Below are positions 49,501 to 61,384 of a DNA stretch of 64,000 nt, piece after piece. Where the stretch lies: contig JAKCOZ010000039.1 of the NCBI GenBank assembly GCA_022605955.1, forward strand, positions 6,443,501 to 6,507,500, in the 5' to 3' direction. The notes under the pieces were generated by a model, which was given only the letters and a program-made list of their open reading frames with translations, was not told the DNA's origin and did not search any database. Position 1 is the first letter of the stretch. Each line of letters starts with the position of its first letter. The position numbers and the translations under genes were made by a program. Source of the DNA: Rallus limicola. Its lineage: Eukaryota > Chordata > Aves > Gruiformes > Rallidae.

Positions 49501-52500
49501 GTCTGATGTGGTAACTGCAAGGACAGCAGGCTGGAGAGAAACCCTGGAGCCACCTGCACCACTGGTAGACTTATGCCACAGACCGGTGGCACTGTAAACC
49601 CTGCCCAGAGATTAAGTGCCTCTCAGGGAATAACACTGGGATTTCTGCAGAGTGACAAGTTAGGTGTTGCTCCAGGTAGGTGATGACTGCTCCTGGCTGC
49701 CACAGCCTCAGACTACCCTTCAGGTCAGCAGTGTGTTTGGGATGCCAAGACCATGGTGTCTACTTCACCAGATTGAAGCCATGAGACTCTTAGCAATAGT
49801 GACAACTGAGCTGGAGATGGCAGCAGACCCTTATCATGAAATAGGAGACCTATGGTTTCAAACTGTCTGTTAAAACTGCCTGTTTCCAGTATGTCCATGG
49901 TACCTTTTCTGAATGAAGGCACTGTTGTTTCAGATCCCCTTCCTGCCATCTCGATTATTTAGGTCTAACGCCCAAAGCCACATTCATGCCAACCTAGGTA
50001 TAGAAAGCCTCCTCTGACCCCATGAAACTGTCTCTGGAGTCTCAGTCTCTGTCTCAGCCTCCTCCCCATTCAGCACTCTGTGCTTAGTAGTAGTTGGAGC
50101 CTGATGAACTTTGGGGGAGACCAGCACCTTTACTGCATCACAGGAATCCACCAGAGAAACAATCCACTTTTCTTGTTCTTCTAAATATGGGGGGAAAACT
50201 TTGCATTGTTAATATTTCACCAAGTACTGGTAGAATTGCCACCTACCTGCATGCTGCAAACATATGGGTTATGCCTAAATTGAGATGGCTATATATTTTT
50301 ACATGTTGAAAGTGGAAATCCTATTGCCCCATTTCTAAACTTCATCAGCAACCTCACAGTAAATACCTGTGTTTCCCTCTTGTTTAGTTCATTTCTCCCT
50401 TTATCCTGCTTGCCCTTCATCTTGGGACAAGTTTAGGTCAGACAAATGCAAGTTTAACTGCTTTGAATTAAGAAGTACCGCATTTGTTGTCATTTTTCCT
50501 TTGATGGGCTCTTCCATCTTTACTTAGAAATGTATCAGATAACATTCTCCATAAAATGGTATCAATGCAGAATAATTCCAGAAAAAGGAGTTTCTCCAAT
50601 CTTTAGAGATTTTTGTCCTCCTAATGGGTTCAAATCTGTAGGTAGTGAGAAAGGGGAAATTTAATGTGGAGGCATGTTACATGACAGAAACAAAGAATTT
50701 CAGCAGGTTGTATAATACTGAATTTCTATTCTTTCCCTGAGCATCCTTGAAAAGATGTGGCATTCATTTAAAAATTATATTTAGCAACAAAATCCAGACC
50801 AATTAAACAAAGCTAAGCAGTATCTATCTAGGATCCCAACTGAAAGTTGCTTTTTAGCTTGTTTAACTGAGAAGGCTTTAAAGCACAATAGCTGTTTGCA
50901 GCAGCAGAAAAAAGTTGCAAAGGAAAATTACTGACATGATAATTAAAAGAAAACCCTAAATAACAATATTGAACTTTTATTTTCTGCTGACAAAACTAGA
51001 TTCTGGAAGTCATGTGGAAAAAGTTATTTCATTTGAAGACCTTTTAGCCAAAAACCCATATGCTGTTCTCAGTGCAGCCTAACAGCTGAGCTTCTTCGGA
51101 GACTGCCATCCCTAGAGAGTCTTCACCCCCTGATGTCAGCTGTTTGGTTGCTTCCAGCAAACTAAAAGTACAACATTGGAGCCCTGCATCAGCTCGCTGG
51201 TTGAGGTTTGTTGATAAGTGCTGGTGCCCAGGAAGAGGACAACAGTTGTAGTGAATTTAAGAAGTAGTGCCAGATCTATAAGATTGTTAGCATCTTGGGA
51301 GGTTTTAGATGACCTAAACCTGTGATTCCCAAACCTTGCTCTCTCAGCAGGTTCCTCATCTGATCATCTCTTTCTTGGTCCCAAAAAGCCTCTAGATGTC
51401 AAGACAACCACATAGCCTGTGTTGCACCATGTTCCCAACTATCAGAGAAGTATTTCTCATGGTTACCTGAGAGGTGTGATTGCAGAGGCATGCTCCACGC
51501 GCAGCAAATATGGGACAAGAGCATGCTCATCATTGTCAGTAATTGCCTCATTTAAGAAAAAACAAAACCAACAACCTTGGTGTCTTTGCAGATTATTCTG
51601 TCAGGTAGGTGCTATGCCTAAGGAGCAGAAAAGCTGGGTACACCACCCTCATCAGCCTGAGGGTATTTGAAACCACATTTACTATTGAACTGAGGAGTAA
51701 CTTGAATCATGCCCTTGAAAATAAGGTTGCGTGGGAGGGTTCTTCCAACCCCTCATACTGAAGTGGTGTTATGGTGTGGCAAATAATGTAGGATTCATAT
51801 GGCTGGAATGAAAACCACGAGGGTTGATGACTCAGGCTGCTTGGGTTCAGGGTGTTCAATTGGTGAGGTGTACCCCAGGGCTGGTCTGTGCTCTAAGTAT
51901 CCTTCATAAATATTTGTTCAAACAGACTCTGGATTAAAAAAACAAACAGTCTACTAGGTTAAAAAGTCATATGTTCTGTCCTGGATGAAGCTTTGGCTGG
52001 TTTTGTTGTGTATATGCTGATGGCAGAGAATAATTTTTGGAGACCAATTTGATGGCAGGAAGAGGGGGAGAAGTGGGTGGACGTCAGATTGAGGTGAGAA
52101 TGGAGCCTGCTCTTCTGCTTCCCAAGTGAACGTGTAGTCACTAGGATTGTTTTTTTTTTAAAAGAATTTTCACTATAAAATGCTGAGATTATTAAAAGAG
52201 TAAATCTAAGCCTGCTTTACTAGGTAACTTTAGCAGATCCCATGGGGCACGCTACAAGTGTTGGTTAGCTGGAGGCACCTCTTGAATTTGAGATCAGAAT
52301 CTCAAAGTGAGGCAAGAGTGCAGATACATCACCGTGGTTTGTGGCTCCTATTAGTCACTGTGGGGTGCAAAGTTTGGGGTATTCTTAGATTATTTTTCTG
52401 AAGTTAAAACTGTGCCCTAGTTGAACCCACCTGAATCTTGAATTCTGCTCTGGTGACCAAGATAGCTGCAGACCCATCTTTGACTCAACCTGGCCTTCAG

Positions 52501-55500
52501 TGAGTGCCTTTGAGCAGCTGTGTGAATGCCACCGCTGAACACAATGTGCTCTGCAATCTACTTTTCTTAACTAGCCGCAAATGTCCAGCATTGTCACTGC
52601 TTAGTAACTAATGCATACAATTTTGACTTTACACAATGCAGTGCAATACATTTGGCTCCACAATTTGAAAAGGGTCTGCCCTTTGTCTCTCTTTATCAGT
52701 ATTATCTGACATTGAGTTATGAGCTGCTAATGACCCAGAGATAATGAAAGTCATGTCTCAGAGAGCTCACAGTCTGAAACACTGATGCAAGAAGACAGGA
52801 GAACCACTCAAGAAATCCAGCGGGAAGAATAATCTGTGGCTTTGAGCATAATATATATTTTAATTAATGTTTGTTTGGCACTCTGGTAGGGAATATGTAA
52901 GAAAAAAGCTTTTAGGAGAGTTTTCAATGGGCTGACAGCAGTGGTTTCATTTTCTTCAGCTGAATTCCCCTTCCCCCCTTAGTTTTTCTTCTCAGAGTAC
53001 TAGCACTTTGATAAGCGTTGATGGAAAACACTGTCTTTTATGCTTAATGCGGGTGTGAGTAGAGGGGAGAGTATATTGAAAGTGCTGCATGCAAGTGCCA
53101 GAAATGCCTGTGGTTCCCACACTCGAAGGAGCAGAAAAACTCCCCCTAGGAGGCCCAGCAGTGTCAGAGGGTGCAAAGCAAAGGAAAGGTGGGACATAGC
53201 CCAGGCTTCTGTCTCTTCCCCAGTTCTGACTTATTTGGAGAGCCTAGCAAGGTCATGTAAGTTAAGAGTTTCGTGGCCTGGGATTGCCTTCTGAAGACGT
53301 TTCTCTCAGGTGTCTTTACAATAAAGTCTTACAGACTTTGCTTAGGCCAATCTCCTCTTGGAGCCTGTTGGCCATTTATTCTTCTCGAAGATAACGATTC
53401 CTGTCTAAATTATTCAAGATTTGCACTGGTATGATCTGGACAAGAATCTGGTGCAAGTATCCTGCAGATATGCCAAGAAAGGAGGCAGTTGTATGTGAAC
53501 GCATTCATTATGCATATTACCCCAGAGAGGCAAGCTACTGTCTCTGCTTGCCACTTCAAAGAAGTCGAGTGGGTCTGTTAAGAGAAAAGGAAAATTCTCA
53601 AGCTGCCTCGAGGGACAGTAATTGAGATTTCATTGATTTGTACAGACAGCAATGGAGACAGAAATCTCACACTTGATTTTAAGTTTATATGGCACTCTTT
53701 TCTCAAACACACTGTTGTACGAGAGTCTGAAATCTTCAGCTAAAGCACTGTAGCCCAGCAATGAGGCTCCATGATTTTCACAATATGCCTTTGTTTTTGT
53801 TTTTATAAGTCAAGAATATGCAGCTGATGAAAGACTGTCACAGATTCCCTGCAGAGCACTCCCAGTCTGAATCTCTCTCTCATGCCACCAGAATGAATCA
53901 GTCTGCAGACAGCAGTTTTTAGCAAAGATGTTTTATTACCAGGGCTGTAGAACCCAATAGAATGAGGGAACTCATTACTTTTAGAAAATTATTCTGATGT
54001 TTGAAGTTCTTTTACAGCCCCAAACTGGAGAAATTGCAAAGCTCCACATTTCTTTTTTAATGAGAATGAATGCACTGGATCTCTTTAATTAGACAGAGGT
54101 GGAAATGTATTAATTACCAGAGGACAACTCTTCATCTTCAAGTAACGGTATAGATGTACTGGCCTGAACTCCCAGTGGTAATAAAGTATCCTGGCATGTT
54201 GACTAACAGGCCTTAGTGCCTGCTGGGATGAAAAGAACTGGTGGGTATTTCCAAACCTTTGCTATCATGAAGTACCATGAACAGGAGGGAAAGCTGTACA
54301 CCTTTGGAATGCTTATTCTCTAATTATGCACAGTGCTTCTATCGAATCTTACTGGTTTACACATGAAAAAATAATTGGTTGTTCCATTTTCCTTTCTGCT
54401 TCCACACCATCCACATTTTAGCAGCAGCTGTCTTGAGGATGGAGGAAGTAGACTATGTTCAAAACATTGTTACTTCCATTTTTGAGCAGTTTAACTTTAA
54501 AGTTAAACTTAGCTGAGTCTAGGAGTTTATGAGAAGTGTGTTTGCTAAAAATCACGCTGAAACTGAAGGAGAGGAAGGTGATCATCAGAACAGCCTGATT
54601 TTTATGTGGGATTGTGAATTAAAGTTGAAGTTCCTTTCTGCTGTTGTCTTTATCAGCTGCTGCCACTCCCTCATCTGTTACAAATGCCTAAATAAATTAA
54701 ATGGAGAAAACCATCGGGTGTCAAAAATATTGACTAGAATTCAAAGTGGTTGGGAACAGTTGCAGTGCCCATGGCTTGAACAGGGAACAAGCAATTGTTC
54801 ACGACAGCAGCGAAAGCCTGAACACAGAAACAGCCTTTCTGGAGTCAAAGGGTAATTATTGACATCAGGACTTGCAAAAGCATAGCAACTTTATTGTTAA
54901 CAGAAGATTGTGCATCTGTGTGCTGAACGTACATTTTTCTTCCTCTAAACAAGGCATGAAGCTCCAAAGAGACGCTAGGTATTCCCTGGCCCTGATATTA
55001 TTTATTTTTAAATTTGAGAAGAGAAGAGCAGCTAAAGAAAGTCTCATTCCATTAGCCAAGGTGATTTAGTCAATGGAGGAAAGAAATACTAATTTAACTA
55101 TCTCACAGATTATTGGCTCGAATGGTGCATTAACTGATTGTTTTGAGCAGTTCCATGGAAATTACATACCAGAAAGTGTTTGAAATTGTGTGAGCAAATT
55201 TCTACTTTGTACTAAAATGGCATCTCTCTGTGTGCATGAGTCAACAGTATCAATAGTAATTCTGAAGAGTAAGGAGATGATGCTATGTAGTCACATTGTG
55301 CGTATGTTTGTCAGTCCTTTTCTTTGCTGTGAAGGTTTCAATTGATTAGTTGATTTCATCAAGCTTTAACAGAGAATTTGTCACAGGGCAGCTGCTGCCC
55401 CATGGTGAAGCGGCTGTGGAAAAATGTTTGACTCCTGACCAGCCAGTTGAGCAACTGTGTGTCTTGGCCAGTAAAACTGTGTTCATGTAGCCCTGGGCCC

Positions 55501-55510
55501 TACATAGATC
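46501..55510. other. Non-coding stretch, no gene seen
   Basis: Nine kilobases without a supported gene or recognised mobile element. A 142-codon frame at 46916-47344 (+) has no domain and starts with a low-complexity S/I stretch. Short repeats of CAGAAGATC-type words occur near 47.97-48.02 kb. The part from 53.4 to 54.1 kb has clustered TAATTA and ATGCATAT words and is treated as a possible regulatory region under the findings. Confidence 0.5.
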
Positions 55511-55898
55511 TCAGAATCAGAGAATATCCTGAGTCGGAAGGGACCCATAAGGATCATCAAGTCCAACCTCTGGCTCCACACAGGGCCTGCCAAGTCAGAG
55601 CATGGAACTGAGGCATGATCCAGATGCAGAACTCAGTCAAGCTCCGTGCTGCAACCACTTTGATGGGTAGCCTGTTCCAGTGCCCAGCTCAAGTAAAGTA
55701 TGTCTTCCGAACAACTGACCTAAACCTCCTCTGTCCCAGCTTCATACCATTCTCTCAGGTTCTATTGCTGGCTGCCAAAGAGAGTGATGGGCACCTGTCT
55801 CTCTGCTCCCCCTCATCAGGAAGCTGTAGACTGCCATGAGGTCTCCCCTCAGCCTCCTCTTCTCCAGGCTGTACAAACTAAGGGACTTCAGCCTCTCC

Positions 55899-56294
55899 TC
55901 ATGTGACTTCCTCTTCCAGACCCTTCACCATCCTTGTTGTCCTTCTCTGGACACTCTCCAATATTTTTGTGTCCCTCTTGTACTGGGGCACCCAAAACTG
56001 CACCCAGTACTCAAGGTGAGGCCTCACCAGTGCAGGGTAGAGTGAGACAATCACCTCCCTGGACCAGCTGGCAATGCCATGCTTGATACACCCTAGGATA
56101 TGGTTGGCCCTCCAGGCTGCTTGGGCACACTGCTGCCTCATGTTTAACTTGCTGTCAACCAAGACCTCCAAATCTCTCTCAGCATGACTGGACTCCAGCG
56201 TCTGATCCCCCAGTCTGTATGCATAGCCAGGGTTGCCCCTTCCCAGGTGCAGAATCTGGCACTTGCCCATGTTAAACTTCATGTTGTTGGTCAC
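55899..56294 (-). pseudogene. CR1 ORF2 C-terminal part (post-RT region)
   Basis: This 131-codon frame covers the region after the RT catalytic core. Hallmarks in order are MKFNMGKCQILHLG (near residues 5-18), LESSHAERDLEVLVDSKLN, AWRANHILGCIKHG, SREVIVSLYPALVRPHLEYW and QYKRDTKILESVQRRTTRM. These are the usual CR1 thumb and connection motifs. It is out of phase with the RT segment just upstream (56306-56611), so the original reading frame is broken. It continues into untranslated 3' sequence. Confidence 0.9.
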
Positions 56295-56305
56295 TGCCCA
56301 GCTCT

Positions 56306-56611
56306 CTACCCTCTCCAGGTCTCTTCTCTACCCTCAACAGAATCAACAGCTCCTCCCAATTTGGTGTTATCTGCAAATGTACTTAAGACACCTTCTAGTC
56401 CTCTGTCCAGGTCATTTATGAAAAAGTTATAAAGAACTGGACCTAAAACAGAACCCTGGGGAACCCCAGTAGTTACTGGCTGCCAGTCTGATGTTACCAC
56501 ATTCAATATCACACTCTGGGCCTGACCCTTCAGCCAACTGCCCACCCAACATATTATGGCTTTGTCTAGTTGTATGCTGGACAATTTATCTATCAAGATA
56601 CTGTGAGACAC
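56306..56611 (-). pseudogene. CR1 ORF2 reverse-transcriptase core, inactivated
   Basis: This 101-codon frame holds part of the RT palm. GVPQGSVLGPVL (residues 49-60) is the conserved RT motif before the catalytic site, and FADNTKLGG (79-87) is the catalytic motif itself. CR1 normally has FADDTKLGG; here the second aspartate is asparagine at residue 82 (codon 56366-56368), which should abolish polymerase activity. The frame ends at 56306 where a frameshift cuts it from the downstream part. The fingers region is missing upstream. Confidence 0.9.
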
Positions 56612-56690
56612 AACATCAAAAGACTTACTGAAAAAAACCTAACTAAACCATCAACTGGTTTCCCTTGGTCAACCAGCTGGGTGACCTTGT

Positions 56691-57483
56691 ATCTTGGACC
56701 TCTAGCAAGCTAGACAAAGTTGTTGAAAGATGTGGGTAGGGGAAGAATGAGTAGAAAGGGCATAAGGTTGTTGTGGTAGAGGACTGAGGAGTCCTGCAGT
56801 GAGGAGGAATGAGGCAACTGAGGTTATTGTGGTAAGGCTGTAGGTGATATGAGGATGAGTTCATTGTTGTGATTTGTTTGAAGGTTCAGTGAACCATGAA
56901 GCATAGATCCAGTGGAAATCAGAATTAATTAGTGATGAAGCTCCTAGAGTTACTTGTTGATAGGGTGTTGCATTCCTCTGCTGAGTTCCCTTTGCCACAT
57001 TGGGAAAGTGTTCTTCTTTTCAGACTTAGTTATATGGAAGGTCAACTTTTTGACCCAAAATTGTTTACGTAATGACTTTAAATGATGGATTGCTCTGTAT
57101 CTTAACTTAATGACAATGGCACTTGAAAAATGTGGTGGTGATGTATGGATGAGAAAAACAAGGCTTAGATTCTGGTCTCATGCCAGAATCATGTTAGTCA
57201 GGCTCTGGTGTATTCTGTTTTGTTGTATTCAAGTATGTGCATAGGACCCATCAACACTGCACTCAGAGCACCTGACTTCTGCAGTTATATTGAACAGTTC
57301 ATTGGACTAACTGTGATCTAATAGTAGAATAAATCAGCAGTGATTTGATTTAAATTGACAGAGATAGGGCTATATATTTAATGTGGTGATGTCAGAATCA
57401 AGTTCCTAGGATCTGATTTGACTTCCAATAACTGGAAGAAGAGCTAACTGTAAAACAATAAAAACAATAGGCTCTTTGCTTTA
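56691..57483. other. Non-coding stretch, no gene seen
   Basis: No recognised feature between the CR1 copy and the polypyrimidine array. Confidence 0.55.
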
Positions 57484-57828
57484 TTCTTTTTTTCTTCTTT
57501 TCTTTTCTTTTCTTTTCTTTTCTTTTCTTTTCTTTTCTTTTCTTTTCTTTTCTTTTCTTTTCTTTTCTTTTCTTTTCTTTTCTTTTCTTTTCTTTTCTTT
57601 TCTTTTCTTTTCTTTTCTTTTCTTTTCTTTTCTTTTCTTTTCTTTTCTTTTCTTTTCTTTTCTTTTCTTTTCTTTTCTTTTCTTTCCTTTCCTTTCCTTT
57701 CCTTTCCTTTCCTTTCCTTTCCTTTCCTTTCCTTTCCTTTCCTTTCCTTTCCTTTCCTCTTGTTTTCCTCTTGTTTTCCTCTTGTTTTCCTCTTGTTTTC
57801 CTCTTGTTTTCCTCTTGTTTTCCTCTTG

Positions 57829-57859
<31 letters not shown>

Positions 57860-57968
57860 CTTTTCTTTTCTTTTCTTTTCTTTTCTTTTCATTTTGTTTC
57901 GTTTCTTTTCGTTTCTTTTCTCTTATTTTCTTTTCTCTTTTCTTTTCTCTTCTTTTCTCCTTTTTTTT
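57484..57968 (+). repeat. Compound polypyrimidine microsatellite (485 bp)
   Basis: In order there is a long (CTTTT)n block (about 57497-57683), a (CCTTT)n block (57684-57756), seven 11 bp units (57757-57833, listed separately), a second (CTTTT)n block (about 57838-57890), and a degenerate tail with TTTCG, CTCTT and CTTATTTT units to 57968. The + strand is almost purely C/T with a few G and A. The F/S/L/P frames on one strand and K/R/E/G frames on the other, up to 164 codons, are repeat translations and not genes. Confidence 0.96.
57757..57833 (+). repeat. 11 bp minisatellite, 7 exact units
   Basis: CTCTTGTTTTC is repeated seven times without error inside the surrounding pentanucleotide array. 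It introduces a regular G every 11 bases into an otherwise pure pyrimidine strand. It probably arose when a mutated pair of pentamers was duplicated as a unit. Confidence 0.92.
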
Positions 57969-60900
57969 AACCCACAGTTTTTACAGCTGGCTCTGAAGAG
58001 TTGGGAGTCCTGTGAGAAAGACTGTAGACTTCAGGCCTCCATTTATCCCCAGGCCAGGAGCAATGCTGGTAGCTGAAATGTGATCTTCTCTAGAGCTCTG
58101 TAAATGATCTTTCCTTGGTCCCAGAAGATCATCCTCTCACAGGGTAAGAGGCAGCTTGAATATAGCATAGTTTTCTGAGCTGGCTTTAATGCATAGGGCC
58201 AGTAGGCATTCTGTTAAAAGAGCAGATATTCCCCTTTTTTGCCCTATGCTAGGCTTAATACTTTGTGAAATACATCAGGCATGGAAACATGTTCTGGCAG
58301 CACCTCAGCCATCCTAACCACCCCCTTCTTTAAATCTCGTGGTTCTGTTCAATTGCAAAATTATACAACTCTGGACTTTCTGGATTGCAGCTCTTGGTAT
58401 TTGTGAAGGGGATCATCCATTATGTTTTACCAATTACCTCAGTTTCTAATGGTTTCTACTTAGTTATAGTCAATGTTCTCATGTCTTGAGTCAGTTAGAG
58501 ATTACTTTTCTGACTGTGGCCTAATCATTTAACAATTTTCTCCTTTTGGGAAGGATGCCATTGGCTGGAAGCATCCATCTTCTACAAAGAGACAGCCACA
58601 GTTCTCACCTTTTACCACAGCTAACAGTGTCTGTATGTCAGATATGAGTCAGAAGCAATTTCTCTGTCTCTGTAAGAACAGTGTTAGCATCAAGAGTTCA
58701 CAGTGACATCTCAACTGAGCACAGGTCCAGGGGTATCGTTAAGACTCCTCAAAGGAGACCCTGCTCAATGGGAGGAAATTAAGTTTTCATGATACAGACG
58801 ATGACTTTATTTGACCTTGAAAAAGTTAACTTACTGTTTGGGGAAAAAAAGAAAAAAGAGTTTTGACAATAACCTGATAACTCAATTGTTTTAAGGCAAT
58901 TCTGAGGTGAAAGAAGGAAAAAAAGCAAGACACTTTCTAAAGGGAAAGATGAAAAAGTGAGGGAGAAAACGCTAAAGCTAATTGCAGGGTGTCATGATAC
59001 TTATTCTAGATAGGCACATTTGTCATTTAGTTGGGGGAAGGTTTTGCCAAGAGAAGGTAGCACCGTGCTTTCTTCCCTCTTCTGTCAGTACATAGGTAAC
59101 ATTCACTTTCTCTTGTAATGTGGTAGTGCCCAGCAGCCTTTAAAAAGGGTTGCCTTGTGTTGGCGCTTGTCTGAGAGTTGTTCTCCTGCCCTGACAAAAG
59201 CAATATTTGTGTCTTGTTCTGGTTTATAAACAAAATGTTCTATTTCATGTATAAAACGTGAAATGACTTGCCATGAGAGTTTGATTAAAGTAGTTGAAAA
59301 GACCAAGAATTGCGTGTGTGGAATTAGTTTTTCTTTGATATCAAAGACCCTTTGGCTTGGGCTTTTTTTGTCAGATGGGAGAACAACTGTGCAGATAAAT
59401 GACTTCAGTCTCTGTTTGCCTCACATAGCACATGTGATATGAGAAGCGCTCAGAGGATTTTGGTCTGGAGACATTTTTTTTTTTTCCTTGCCAAGTTGAT
59501 GTAAGAACACTACAAAACAGTTTATGTAGCTTTTGGGCTGATAGAGAGCCAGGTGGGGTGTTTGTCTGAAGGCCTAAGTGTTTGCAGCCATCCCAAAAAG
59601 CACATCTGTAGGTCACTAAAATGCATCCTGTCTTGCCATATAGCTGTTGGATACTGATCTGTACTGAGAATTTGCACGTGTGAGTAGTGATGACAGTGCT
59701 AGCATTAGGCACCTTATAAGTATGTAACACTGCCTAAAATGTGTGTTCATCACAGCTCCCTACGGTGTGCCACGTGCCATGTATTTCCCACACTGAGTTT
59801 CCATTAGCTCAAGAAGTAATAAACATATGGGGACTTGGAAGAAATGAGCTCTGCCCCAGGGTATTGCCATGAACTTTTGGCAGTTGATAACGGGCACTGC
59901 CTGGCCAGTTTGATATAGTGAGTACTACCAACAGGATTAGAGGAACTAGCAGAGGAGTTTAGTATTTTCTAACCAGTTTATTAAGATTCCTTGGACAAAA
60001 CCCATTTAAAGTCTTTTGTTTTTCAGAATCACATTTTCAAATATGGTTTAGAGCTTGAGAGCTGTCTCAAAGTGGCTATAATTAAAACGTGTAACTGTAG
60101 CTTGTACATCTTTTAACAATATCAGAGGTAAATTATACCCTTGTCTATATATGGATTATACTTAGTTATTCAGTTTCACATACATGACTGAGAGCAAAAT
60201 GTGTCTTTTAGCTTTAAGACAGTGAAAAAACTGTATTTTAATTAATTTCATTCTTATACAATGCTCATCTCTCTAGTACTTGAGTGTCTTGTGATATTAC
60301 TATCAAAGTAATCTCTGTTTCATTTCTTAGGAAGAGAAACAAGCATAAGGAAAAGTTTTGAGTTTCAGCTGTATGAAATGTGAGTGTGTTTTTAGAAATG
60401 CACGTGCACACCCTCAAACTGATATATTTATATCTAGGTTACTTAATGATCACACGTGTCATTGGAAGTAGATATGTGTGGTTCAGTTCAATCAACTGAT
60501 ACTCTGAAAATTTGTTTCAGGTTCTCTTATACTTCAAACTTAGTCATCTTGCATGGGAGGGTAGCCAAGAGGTCTCATTGCTACATGATGTACTATGAAA
60601 TCAACACACAGTACAGACTAAACTAAAACTGGTGTTAGATAAACAGATCCAAGCATGGAGTAAGCCTGGATGACCTGAATAGATGTGTCATATATTGCTA
60701 TGAGTTATTGATGACCTTTCACAATTCACAAGTGGCTCAGGTTCCCTCCACCACTTCTGAGCTATGAGATCATTAATAATGTGTGCAAATAAATAACACA
60801 TCTCGAGTCAGCTCATTGTATTTCCTATTGCTCTCTCTTTCCCTCCATGTATGGTATATGTACATATAATATTTATTTCAGAAACAGTGAAATTCCCACC

Positions 60901-61085
60901 AGCAGCTGTTGGGAAGAAAGTTATATCTCATAGTTATATCATTGGAGAGCTATATTTCATAGCTGCGAGGTTATAGTCATAAAATATAGCCTTTTAATGT
61001 GCTAAGAAAAACTTCTGCAGTTATTTAAACCAATAGGACTATTGTATTCAAATTAACTAAACTTTATAGTACAGTCGCATCCACT
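57969..61085. other. Non-coding stretch, no gene seen
   Basis: No supported gene or mobile element. The perfect 14-base palindrome CTTTGATATCAAAG at 59333-59346 is two inverted TCF/LEF-like words. The 60.0-60.5 kb part is AT-rich. Confidence 0.5.
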
Positions 61086-61213
61086 GGGTCAAATTCTACC
61101 CTGACTTACACACTGAACTCATTGGAAATCGTAAATGGCATCATCAGTCAGTACAAAGCTGACTCTGCAAATCCTTTGGGTATAGTAGAATCACACTGGG
61201 GATAAATTGGTCC
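61086..61213. mobile_element. Palindromic MITE-like relic (GGGTCAAATTCT-type ends)
   Basis: The left end GGGTCAAATTCTACCCTGAC and the reverse complement of the right end, GGACCAATTTATCCCCAGT, are diverged inverted repeats. The block TTACACACTGAACTCATTGG resembles the interior of the same old sauropsid palindromic family as the relic at 6898. It is non-coding and heavily decayed. Confidence 0.45.
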
Positions 61214-61319
61214 AGCAATTAAGGTCTTTCGACCCTAAATGTGCTGTAGCCTCAGTTATCATTTGCCAAGTCTTCTCCCTTTTAACTTGGAGTAATGCGA
61301 CTCTCTCAGCCAAAAGCGA

Positions 61320-61384
61320 AAACGATCCCAAGTCCATTGAAGTTAAATCTTTCCATTGAATTCAGTAGGCTTTGGATCAGCTCC
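61320..61384. mobile_element. Palindromic MITE-like relic (GATCC-type ends)
   Basis: AACGATCCCAAGTCCATTGAAG on the left and GAATTCAGTAGGCTTTGGATCAGCTCC on the right form inverted termini; the middle reads AAATCTTTCCATTGA. This matches a palindromic repeat I recall from birds and reptiles whose ends read GGGCCTGATCC. It shares layout with 30560-30630 and 63217-63285. Confidence 0.5.

Larger units (their letters stand above)
55511..56690 (-). mobile_element. CR1 LINE, 1.2 kb copy with RT region, reverse orientation
   Basis: This is the longest CR1 copy here. Read on the - strand it runs from an ORF2 segment that begins around the CAAGGTCACCCAGCTGGTTG block (about 56690), through the RT core and its C-terminal part, into the 3' UTR, and ends near 55511 with GGGACCCATAAGG...ATATTCTCTGATTCTGA-type sequence. 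The GAGTCGGAAGGGACCC and CATCAAGTCCAACCTCTGGC words (as seen on the + strand) mark a CR1 subfamily distinct from the copy at 20.9 kb. The N-terminal endonuclease part is missing (5' truncation), and ORF2 is split by a frameshift near 56300. Confidence 0.95.

Noticed and set aside
57398..58076. Open frames of 78-164 codons of FSFLF or KKRKE type
   Set aside because: Repeat-derived from the CTTTT and CCTTT arrays.
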